From NCBI GenBank assembly GCA_016789785.1, contig JAEUQE010000130.1, positions 1 through 23,288 on the forward strand: a stretch of 23,288 nucleotides of DNA, given 5' to 3'. Source of the stretch: Bryobacterales bacterium (lineage in GTDB: Bacteria > Acidobacteriota > Terriglobia > Bryobacterales > Bryobacteraceae). The position numbers and the translations under genes were made by a program. The notes under the pieces were generated by a model. It worked only from the letters and a program-made list of their open reading frames with translations, made no database searches and had not been told where the DNA came from. Positions 17,194 to 23,288 of this stretch are shown here, one piece after another; within the stretch, counting starts at the first letter, position 1, and each line of letters starts with the position of its first letter.

Positions 17194-18345
17194 TTAGACG
17201 CTGCGTCCCTTCCAGGAGGTGCGCAAACCCAGAAGGTTGGAGATCATCCCATCGAGTGCGATCAACTGGAACAGATAGATGGCCGGGTAGGCGAGCAAGG
17301 CGCGGAGGAACCCGCCGTACCAGGGCTTCAACATCAGAGGTGGAAGCAGCAGCAGCGCCGCGAGAAAACCCCACTGCTCCTCCCAGGCGAGCCAGACGGC
17401 CACCGGGACAACGCTGGTGAGCAGAATGGAAGAGAAGACCACCTGCACGCCGGTGCGGTGGTTCACACGTAGAAATCGGAACGAGTTCTTCTTGAAGCCA
17501 CGCCAGATCGCACTGAGCGAGTCATACATCCGAACCGATCCAAGGTGCTCCGCACGCACGAGGTTCAGCTTCATGCGATGCCGCTTCAACTTCATCGCCA
17601 TCGCGACATCCTCAATCACGCTGTCCTTCACCACCATGTGCCCGCCGATGAATTCGTAAGCCGCTCGCAGGAACAGCATGCATTGTCCATTGGCCAGATA
17701 CTCCGGCACCTTCTCATCGTGCACCCGCCGCGCACTCACGCCCGTGAAGTAGAGGGCGAAGGCGTAAGGCAGAAGCATCTTCTCGGCAAGAGTCACGGTT
17801 TCCTGCTTCAGGAATCCACTCACCAGAACGCTCTGGTTCTCGTCGGCGTACCCGACTGCCGAGTGCAGAAACTCGTCCCGATAGCGTGTGTCGGCGTCGG
17901 CAAAGAAGATGTAAGTCGTCGCGGCGAGTTGCGAACCCGCGAAACAGGCGTTCGGCTTGCCCATGGCGCCATCCTTGAGTACCGGCGCACTGATGACCTC
18001 GGCGTTGTTTTCGGATGCGATCCTTGCCGTGCGGTCTTCTGAATGATCGTCCACGACGATCACGCGTGCGTGCGGGAAACTCCGGATGCATCCGGCAATG
18101 TTGTGCTCTTCGTTTCGCGCCGGAATGATCACGGTGACGTTGGCGGGACGTTCATCGCTCACCACAGGCAACTCCGGAAGAGCCATGTAGTTTTTCCGCG
18201 CCTTGTGAAGAAAGAATGCCAGAAGCAGGCCGAGCACTATGGCCACAGGCGCACTGTAAGGGAACTTGTCGAAATCGTCCGGCCCGCCGAGATAGAAATC
18301 GAGTTCGTGCCAGTTCTGCAGGAAGAAGGCGAGAGGGAAGCTCAC
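17194..18345 (-). CDS. Family 2 glycosyltransferase, likely carotenoid-modifying
   Basis: The product is 383 residues from GTG 18345, 2 nt after the stop of the upstream gene (TGATTGTG). A longer frame reaching 18537 would overlap that gene by 190 bp with an unlikely sequence. A hydrophobic N-terminus and a helix at about 33-46 precede the GT-A domain. That domain has VTVIIPARNEEHN (residues 70-82), VIVVDDHSEDRTA (95-107), the metal-binding DADT (Asp150, Asp152) and VIEDVAMA as the likely base region. Two or more C-terminal membrane helices (FSSILLTSVVPVAVWLAW and beyond) anchor it. The layout resembles CrtQ-type glucosyltransferases of staphyloxanthin synthesis. Position between crt genes and an acyltransferase supports glycosylation of a carotenoid end group (inference). 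Hopanoid or other lipid glycosylation is the main alternative. Confidence 0.87.
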   Translation of the reverse strand: MSFPLAFFLQNWHELDFYLGGPDDFDKFPYSAPVAIVLGLLLAFFLHKARKNYMALPELPVVSDERPANVTVIIPARNEEHNIAGCIRSFPHARVIVVDDHSEDRTARIASENNAEVISAPVLKDGAMGKPNACFAGSQLAATTYIFFADADTRYRDEFLHSAVGYADENQSVLVSGFLKQETVTLAEKMLLPYAFALYFTGVSARRVHDEKVPEYLANGQCMLFLRAAYEFIGGHMVVKDSVIEDVAMAMKLKRHRMKLNLVRAEHLGSVRMYDSLSAIWRGFKKNSFRFLRVNHRTGVQVVFSSILLTSVVPVAVWLAWEEQWGFLAALLLLPPLMLKPWYGGFLRALLAYPAIYLFQLIALDGMISNLLGLRTSWKGRSV

Positions 18346-18347
18346 AA

Positions 18348-19751
18348 TCAGATTCTTCGGATGGTAGGTCCGGAAACTCCACTCGGAAATAGAGGGCTCT
18401 CCTCGGTGGCTTGCCAGTTCCCCAAGCCATCCTGCGCCCGCGCTTCGACCGTGGTTGCGGCCTTTAAAGGAATTAGACCACGCCAGCGGGTCCAGGTGTA
18501 AGGCGAAAGCGGCGCTTCCAGTTCCGCGTCGATCCAATCGCCCTGATCCGCACGAATCTGCACTCGTCGAATCCCGCGGTCGCCCGCAACCGCGATACCG
18601 CCTACCTGGAAGCCTTGCTCCGACTCCAGGATCCGATCAATGTAGCTGAAGGTGTGCACGCGCGCTTCCTTGGTGTAGCCCATCTTCGGCCAGGTCCCGA
18701 AGTAGGGTTGCGTGACGAAGCGGATCTCATCGATCCACTTCACGCTCTTGAAGCCAAAGTAGCGCGGCGCGAGGAGACGAATGGGAAACCCATGCGTGCG
18801 ATTGAGAGTCTTTCCGTTCATTCCGAGCGCCAACATCGCATGCTCAGAGAAAACATACTCGAGTGGATAGCTGTCCCCATGGCCATCCACACCAATCACA
18901 GCCGCTTCCACCACGCCCGCGGGAAGCTGTGCGCGATCCACAAGCTGGGAGAAATGAATGCCAGACCACAAGGCGTTGCCCATCAGATTCGATCGCAGGG
19001 TGTTGCTGATGCAACGGAGCGTCGCGTAGCGCTGCGTGCGCGGCAGACCGAGCAATTCAGAGTAGCGATATTGCCGCAGCGGTTTGCCGTCGACGGTGAT
19101 TCGCAGCCGCCAAATGTCGGGATCGATCACAGGGTCTACCGTGTTCTTGCTCATTCCATAGAACTCGTTCACTGAGGTCACGGCGGGACGCACAATCGGA
19201 GGTGCGAACTTGCCCTGCTCCACGGGAGGAGTGAATGGGTCGAGGGGAACGGACACCGCCGCTTTGCGGGAGAACGCTTCGTTGCGGAGATAGCTCTCCA
19301 CCGCGACAGCTGCGGTACCGGCAGACATGATCGATGACAGCAGAAACGAACGTCGGCTGGCTACTGATGGTGTGATTGCTTCCCCGCCTGGCCATAGAAG
19401 GACCGCCATTGCCGGAAGCCAGAAGAAGAGCGCTCCGGCCAGCGACGGGTAGTCCAACAACCACGTCAGTGCGGAGGAGAGAACCGCGCAGGCAGCCACA
19501 ATCCGCGCAGGCCTGCGAAAGAACGACGCGGCCCACAACACGGCGCCCAGCACGGCGAGGCCTCCCGTTGCCGCGAACGGCTTGGCCCACGTACCGAATG
19601 TATCGAGGATCCAGAGTGCATAGCGCGATGGCGTGCGCGCCATGATCCACTCGGCAATCAAGTCCGTGAGAAGTGGGGTTCCGAACACCCAAAAGGACAC
19701 GAAGTGGAACAGCAGCCCGATCAAGGCCGCCAGAGATGCTCGCTGCAACAA
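18348..19751 (-). CDS. Membrane-anchored molybdopterin oxidoreductase (sulfite-oxidase family)
   Basis: The product is 467 residues. TTG 19751 is chosen because GGAG lies 8 nt upstream and the crtB stop is 1 nt away; TTG 19772 is possible and adds 7 residues. Three or four hydrophobic helices occupy roughly residues 5-120. Then comes a twin-arginine-like motif (SRRSFLL, Arg133-Arg134) with a hydrophobic stretch, followed by the catalytic fold. The molybdopterin domain (about 195-370) has ATLRCISNTLRSN with Cys247, the expected Mo ligand, and GIHFSQLVD, GYTKEARVHTFSYI and GFPIRLLAP motifs. A C-terminal Mo-co dimerisation-like Ig domain follows (RRVQIRADQGDWIDAELE). The family includes sulfite oxidases and the MsrP methionine-sulfoxide reductase; no haem domain is present. 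Being embedded in a carotenoid operon is unusual. The substrate is unknown: a role in carotenoid oxidation or in envelope protection are both only hypotheses. Confidence 0.88.
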   Translation of the reverse strand: MLQRASLAALIGLLFHFVSFWVFGTPLLTDLIAEWIMARTPSRYALWILDTFGTWAKPFAATGGLAVLGAVLWAASFFRRPARIVAACAVLSSALTWLLDYPSLAGALFFWLPAMAVLLWPGGEAITPSVASRRSFLLSSIMSAGTAAVAVESYLRNEAFSRKAAVSVPLDPFTPPVEQGKFAPPIVRPAVTSVNEFYGMSKNTVDPVIDPDIWRLRITVDGKPLRQYRYSELLGLPRTQRYATLRCISNTLRSNLMGNALWSGIHFSQLVDRAQLPAGVVEAAVIGVDGHGDSYPLEYVFSEHAMLALGMNGKTLNRTHGFPIRLLAPRYFGFKSVKWIDEIRFVTQPYFGTWPKMGYTKEARVHTFSYIDRILESEQGFQVGGIAVAGDRGIRRVQIRADQGDWIDAELEAPLSPYTWTRWRGLIPLKAATTVEARAQDGLGNWQATEESPLFPSGVSGPTIRRI

Positions 19752-19752
19752 C

Positions 19753-20655
19753 TCAGCTTCTCCAGAACGCAAGGCGGGTCAAGCCGTGGCGTGCGACCGG
19801 AATCGCCATCGACTTCATCGTCAGCCAGTATTTCGTGGAAGTGGGCACAACCGCCCGCCGGTCAAACACATCGTAGTTCGACGACTCGATGCGCGCCAGA
19901 ATGCCGGCGTATACATCAGCCGCCACCTTCACGGCGAAGCGGCCTTCGGGATTCAGCATCGGAATACCCGGCATCGCCTGATCGTAGTAGTGGCGGGCGC
20001 GTTCCACCTGGAAACGCATCATTTCGAGGAATGCATCGTTCCGAACGTGGGCGCGGAGTTGCGCTTCCGTGTAGCCGAACCGTTCCATCTCTTCGAGAGG
20101 CAGATAAATTCGGCCGCGCCCCAGATCCTCGCCGATGTCGCGCAGGATATTCGTCAATTGCATCGCGATGCCGAGATCGATGGCATGATCGAGAGCGGGC
20201 GCGCGAAAGCCGATGACATGCGACATCATCAGACCGACCACCGACGCGACACGATAGCAGAAGATCCGCAACTCCGCGAAGTTCTGATAGCGAGTGCAGC
20301 GCAGGTCCATCCGCATTCCTTCAATCAGCTCAAGCGGGTATTCGGCTGGGATTCCGTGCTTTCGAACCGCCTCAAGGAACAGCGTGAGGATCGAGTGATT
20401 CGTGACGCCGCGGTGAAGCGCGCTCTCCACCTGACGTGTCCAGTCCTCGAGTTGCCGCGCCCCTGTCGCGATGTCGGGCGCCTCATCCACCAGATCATCC
20501 GTATGACGGCAGAACCAGTACACTGCATGCGCCGATTGCGCCAGTTCCTTCGGAAAGAAACGCGTCGCGAAGTAGAAGCTCTTTGATCCGGCCGCGGTGG
20601 CCCGTGCGGCTTCCGCGTAGAGGGCGGTCAGTTCTTCACTGGAATGCGCTCGCAT
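19753..20655 (-). CDS. crtB: Phytoene synthase
   Basis: The product is 300 residues from ATG 20655, with GGGGA 7-8 nt upstream. The frame stays open upstream, but that extension lies inside crtI and has no family features. Known reaction: head-to-head condensation of two geranylgeranyl diphosphates to 15-cis-phytoene. Both magnesium-binding DxxxD motifs are intact: HTDDLVDE (Asp53, Asp57) and NILRDIGEDLGRGRIYLP (Asp173, Asp177). YWFCRHTDD and GMRMDLRCTRY are also typical of trans-isoprenyl head-to-head synthases. A squalene or dehydrosqualene synthase is the alternative within this superfamily. The neighbouring synthase has a C20-type active site and the desaturase is CrtI-like, so the C40 assignment is favoured. 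It overlaps crtI by 28 bp and its stop is 1 nt from the next start, which points to coupled translation. Confidence 0.93.
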   Translation of the reverse strand: MRAHSSEELTALYAEAARATAAGSKSFYFATRFFPKELAQSAHAVYWFCRHTDDLVDEAPDIATGARQLEDWTRQVESALHRGVTNHSILTLFLEAVRKHGIPAEYPLELIEGMRMDLRCTRYQNFAELRIFCYRVASVVGLMMSHVIGFRAPALDHAIDLGIAMQLTNILRDIGEDLGRGRIYLPLEEMERFGYTEAQLRAHVRNDAFLEMMRFQVERARHYYDQAMPGIPMLNPEGRFAVKVAADVYAGILARIESSNYDVFDRRAVVPTSTKYWLTMKSMAIPVARHGLTRLAFWRS

Positions 20656-22172
20656 ATCAGCTTCCCCGCGATCCTGGCCGATGAAAGCACGCCTGGAACT
20701 CCAGCGCCCGGGTGGGTGCCCGCACCAGCGAAGAACAGGTTGTCGATGTCTTCGCTGACGTTGTGCGGGCGGAACCATGCTGATTGTGTCAGCACTGGCT
20801 CGAATGAGAATCCCGATCCGAGGTAGCTGTTGAGCGTGTGCTCAAAGTCGAGTGGCGTAAACAGCCTTTCTGTCACAAGGTGCTGCGAGAGACCTGGCAT
20901 GTACTTCGACTCGAGCAATTTCATCACCCGGTCGCGGAACGGCTTGGCTTCGGTACGCCAGTCGATGCCGCTTGCCTGGTTGGGAACCGGGATCAGAGCG
21001 TAGAAACAATCGCAACCGTCCGGCGCCATCGACGGATCGGTCGCCGACGGACGGTGCAGATACAGCGAGAAATCCTCGCTCAGCACCTTGCGATTGAAGA
21101 TATCGTGGAGCAGTTCCTTGTAGCGCTCACTGAGAACGATGGTGTGGTGACGGATGTCCGGATACTGCTTGTTCGTTCCGAAATAGATCACAAACAGCGA
21201 CATGCTGTAGCGCATGTTTTCGAGCTTCGCGTTCGTGTTCTTGCGGCGGGCCTGTTCGGGGATCAGCTTCCGGTAGGTGTTCGCGATATCGGCGTTGCTG
21301 ACCACTCCATCGGCAGGAAACAGGGAACCGTCAGCGGTCTCCACCGCGGTCGCGCGGCGCCCTTCCAGGTGAATCCGCTTGGCTGGAGTATTGAGGTGCA
21401 CGCGCCCACCCAGTTCTTCGAAAAGCTTGCCGAGCCCACGGACCACGGCGCCTGTTCCACCCATGGCGTAGTGGACTCCCCACTCCCGTTCGAGTGTGTG
21501 GATCAGCGCGTAAATGGAGGTGGTCTGAAACGGATTCCCGCCGACCAGCAAGGGATGGAAGCTGAACACGCGCTGCAGCAGTGGATCCTTAATGTGCTGT
21601 TTCACGAAGCCCGATACGGTGCGGTAGGACTCCAGACGCAAGAGGTCGGGAACCACCTTCAGCATGTCCGTCACTTTCAGGAACGGGCGGTCCGAGAGCT
21701 CGACGAATCCCTTGTCGAAGATGGCGCGGGCTTTGCGGATCAGCCTGCGGTATCCTTCCGCATCTCCCGGCGAGAATGCAGCCACACGGCGCTCGGTCTC
21801 TGACTCGTCGCCGTTGTATTCGAAGTGGCGCCCGTCATGGAACTCGATGCGATAGAACGGGTCGACGGGCACGATCTTCACATAGCCGTTGATGTCCCGG
21901 CCCGCCTCGCTGAACAGCTCTTCGAGAAGAAACGGCGCCGTGATTACGGTTGGCCCCGCGTCAAACGTGAATCCATCCTGGCGGTAGACGTAAGCCCGGC
22001 CACCCAGTTGGTCGCGAGCTTCCAGAAGGTGCACCTGATAGCCGCGCGTCTGCAAGCGGATCGCGGTGGCTAAGCCGCCGAAGCCGCTGCCGATGACGAC
22101 GATTTGTGGTCCGCGGTTGCCCGCGTCTGCCCGGACGGGCGCATCAACTTCGAGTACCGAATGCCTTGCCAT
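20628..22172 (-). CDS. crtI: Phytoene desaturase, CrtI type
   Basis: The product is 514 residues from ATG 22172; TTG or GTG starts further up would lie deeper in crtE. FAD-dependent membrane-associated desaturation of phytoene, typically in several steps to lycopene. The N-terminal Rossmann motif is QIVVIGSGFGGLATA with Gly28-Gly33 and Glu51 (VHLLEARD). It is followed by LGGRAYVYRQDGFTFDAGPT, the classic CrtI signature. The C-terminus has FFAGAGTHPGAGVPGVLSSA, the bacterial-type phytoene dehydrogenase signature. Length is normal for the family (about 490-520). A 4,4'-diapophytoene desaturase (CrtN) or carotenoid ketolase/oxygenase paralogue is possible, since these share the fold. It is the only desaturase in the operon. 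It overlaps crtE by 29 bp and crtB by 28 bp. Confidence 0.94.
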   Translation of the reverse strand: MARHSVLEVDAPVRADAGNRGPQIVVIGSGFGGLATAIRLQTRGYQVHLLEARDQLGGRAYVYRQDGFTFDAGPTVITAPFLLEELFSEAGRDINGYVKIVPVDPFYRIEFHDGRHFEYNGDESETERRVAAFSPGDAEGYRRLIRKARAIFDKGFVELSDRPFLKVTDMLKVVPDLLRLESYRTVSGFVKQHIKDPLLQRVFSFHPLLVGGNPFQTTSIYALIHTLEREWGVHYAMGGTGAVVRGLGKLFEELGGRVHLNTPAKRIHLEGRRATAVETADGSLFPADGVVSNADIANTYRKLIPEQARRKNTNAKLENMRYSMSLFVIYFGTNKQYPDIRHHTIVLSERYKELLHDIFNRKVLSEDFSLYLHRPSATDPSMAPDGCDCFYALIPVPNQASGIDWRTEAKPFRDRVMKLLESKYMPGLSQHLVTERLFTPLDFEHTLNSYLGSGFSFEPVLTQSAWFRPHNVSEDIDNLFFAGAGTHPGAGVPGVLSSARIAGKLICERIPVKN

Positions 22173-22965
22173 CGAGATAGTCCAATAAGTCTTCCAGTGT
22201 CTTCCCACGCGGCCCGAACGACCTCACGATTTCACGGGTACGGTCAAACTGACGCCGCAGCGCGGCGGGGTTGTTTTCTTCGCCGTCGATATAGTCGTCG
22301 GCCATTTGATAAGCGAGCCCAAACTCCCGGCCAAGTGCTTTCAAGTTCTGTTTCTGGCTTTCATCGACATTGGCAAACGCAGCGCCCGCAGCCACGGCGA
22401 GTTGAAACAGTGGCACTGTCTTGAGGTCGGAGATCTTGTCGCGCTCGACATCTTTCGCGGCGCCGGAGAGCTTCAGGTCGAGATCCTGGCCTCCGATCAG
22501 ACTCGAGCAGTCCATCGTCCGCAGAAGCTTCCCTTGGAATCGCACCAGCCGTTCCATCTGCCAGCCCGAATGCCCGCCATCAATGAGACTGCGGGCCGAA
22601 AGCGCCACCATCGCAAATGCCGAGAGCAATGCCGTGGATTCGCCGAACACCAGATGCGTGCAGGGACGGTCGCGCCGGATGGTGCTGTTGTCCATGCAGG
22701 GCAGATCATCCACAATGAGCGATGCGCAATGCAGCAGTTCCACCGCGGCGGCGGCTCGGGTCACTTCCGGGCACTCCGCGTCCAGCATGCGCGCCACACG
22801 ATATGCGAGCAACGGACGCAGGCGCTGCCCCGGGCCGAGGACCGAGTAGCGCATCGCATCCAGGACCGCGCTGCCTTCTCCCGATCGGCGCGCGAGCAGT
22901 TCGTCGAGATATTGCTCAACCTGTTTACGGTCGATTTCCAGATCGGGTAAAACGGTGGTGGACAT
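22144..22965 (-). CDS. crtE: Geranylgeranyl diphosphate synthase, first gene of the carotenoid operon
   Basis: The product is 273 residues from ATG 22965, with AGAGG about 12 nt upstream. It elongates allylic diphosphates with isopentenyl diphosphate. The first Asp-rich motif is DDLPCMD (Asp86, Asp87, Asp92), with the two-residue insertion seen in bacterial short-chain synthases. The second is DDYID (223-227). GGQDLDL (158-164) and DLKTVPLF (Lys182) are in place. The fifth residue before the first Asp is Ala81, not the bulky aromatic of farnesyl synthases, which favours a C20 product as in CrtE. One oddity: the usual GGKRLRP is GPGQRLRP, with Gln47 in place of the diphosphate-binding Lys. As first gene of the operon it faces a divergent cytochrome gene. 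Confidence 0.92.
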   Translation of the reverse strand: MSTTVLPDLEIDRKQVEQYLDELLARRSGEGSAVLDAMRYSVLGPGQRLRPLLAYRVARMLDAECPEVTRAAAAVELLHCASLIVDDLPCMDNSTIRRDRPCTHLVFGESTALLSAFAMVALSARSLIDGGHSGWQMERLVRFQGKLLRTMDCSSLIGGQDLDLKLSGAAKDVERDKISDLKTVPLFQLAVAAGAAFANVDESQKQNLKALGREFGLAYQMADDYIDGEENNPAALRRQFDRTREIVRSFGPRGKTLEDLLDYLDGKAFGTRS

Positions 22966-23103
22966 GGCCGGGTCTGCCTCTTATGGATTCCCTATCCCTG
23001 ATACGGGTTCACAAAATTCCAGCCTCACTAAAATGCTTGCGGTCCCTGCTCCGAACATCCGCTCACTCGCGCGGGCATGGGAGAATCGGGAAGAGAGTTT
23101 TGC
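22966..23103. promoter_or_regulatory. Divergent promoter region between crtE and a cytochrome c gene
   Basis: These 138 bp must hold the promoters for the carotenoid operon (leftward) and the cytochrome gene (rightward). Rightward, TTCACA (23008-23013) and TAAAAT (23029-23034) are good boxes but only 15 bp apart. Leftward I find no convincing pair. The centre (about 23006-23034) is more AT-rich than its surroundings. No CarH/LitR-type or other operator is recognisable by eye. Confidence 0.4.
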
Positions 23104-23288
23104 ATGTTCCGGATGCTGGTCGCCGTCTTTGCGGCGAGTGCCATGTATGGTACCGCAAGCGGCGATCCTGCGCGCGGCGCGGCCCAACTCAGGGCACGCG
23201 GCTGCACGAGTTGCCACCGGCTGAATAGCATGTGGGACACGGGTGGACTGGGCAAACTGTTTCAATCGCGGCTCACGCCCGCGCGGCT
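23104..23288 (+). CDS. Secreted c-type cytochrome, 3' end outside window
   Basis: The frame runs from ATG 23104 to the window edge without a stop, giving 61 codons. GGGAAGAGAG lies 6 nt upstream as ribosome site; ATG 23113 is an alternative. The first 19 residues are a short signal peptide (MFRMLVAVFAASAMYGTAS). It is followed by RGAAQLRARGCTSCHRLN with a CxxCH haem-attachment motif (Cys34, Cys37, His38). This is the typical start of a small monohaem cytochrome c or a cytochrome-c-domain protein of the periplasm. It points away from crtE. Any electron-transfer link to the membrane molybdoenzyme of the operon is only a possibility from proximity. Confidence 0.82.
   Translation, partial: MFRMLVAVFAASAMYGTASGDPARGAAQLRARGCTSCHRLNSMWDTGGLGKLFQSRLTPAR

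Noticed and set aside
18346..18537. N-terminal extension of the glycosyltransferase to 18537
   Set aside because: It would overlap the molybdoenzyme gene by 190 bp, and the extra residues are low-quality sequence; GTG 18345 next to the upstream stop fits operon spacing.
20656..20778. N-terminal extension of phytoene synthase to 20778
   Set aside because: The extra residues are Arg-rich and out of frame with crtI, unlike any phytoene synthase N-terminus; ATG 20655 has a ribosome site.
19633..21803. Open frames of over 300 residues on the + strand opposite crtB and crtI
   Set aside because: They are shadows of genes with intact catalytic motifs and show no family features of their own.
1..23288. 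Search for CRISPR arrays, tRNA genes, insertion sequences, phage or integrase genes
   Set aside because: No regularly spaced repeats, cloverleaf-like segments, transposase motifs or terminal inverted repeats were found by eye.

Overview
The window is high-GC, densely coded bacterial DNA and most resembles an Acidobacteriota genome of the Bryobacterales/Solibacter type. The reasons are two very large Oar-like TonB-dependent receptors (one with an N-terminal carboxypeptidase-regulatory-like domain), Tat-exported glycosidase-like TIM-barrel proteins beside them, and no SusD partner. This placement comes from gene content only; no marker gene such as rRNA is present.

Left part (1-5487, + strand): the 3' end of one TonB-dependent receptor gene, cut by the window edge, is followed after 231 bp by a secreted glycoside-hydrolase-like protein (DUF4832-like) with a C-terminal carbohydrate-binding-like domain. 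Facing it on the - strand (14193 down to 5537) is a second set: a complete 1161-residue receptor, two Tat-signal TIM-barrel proteins whose genes overlap by ATGA, and a cupin/AraC-type regulator. Together these look like two convergent glycan-uptake loci, one with its own regulator. The substrates cannot be read from the sequence.

Middle (14344-14991, + strand): an orphan gene for a small single-pass membrane protein of unknown function, divergent from the second receptor.

Right part (22965 down to 15040, - strand): a tightly packed carotenoid operon. The order is geranylgeranyl diphosphate synthase (crtE), phytoene desaturase (crtI), phytoene synthase (crtB), a membrane-anchored molybdopterin oxidoreductase, a family 2 glycosyltransferase and a PlsC-like acyltransferase. 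Junctions are 28-29 bp overlaps or gaps of 1, 2 and 9 bp, so the six genes are probably co-transcribed. A PiT phosphate transporter gene follows in the same direction after 111 bp. CrtE, CrtB and CrtI would give a desaturated C40 carotenoid; the glycosyltransferase and acyltransferase suggest a final acylated glycosyl carotenoid, as in staphyloxanthin tailoring. No cyclase, ketolase or dedicated terminal oxidase is present, and the molybdoenzyme sits where such a step might be encoded. This is the most interesting arrangement in the window.

Right edge (23104-23288, + strand): the start of a secreted c-type cytochrome gene with a CxxCH haem motif, divergent from crtE and cut by the window.

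No tRNA, rRNA, CRISPR array, insertion sequence or integrase was seen. No intergenic stretch exceeds 300 bp; the longest is 269 bp (10439-10707).
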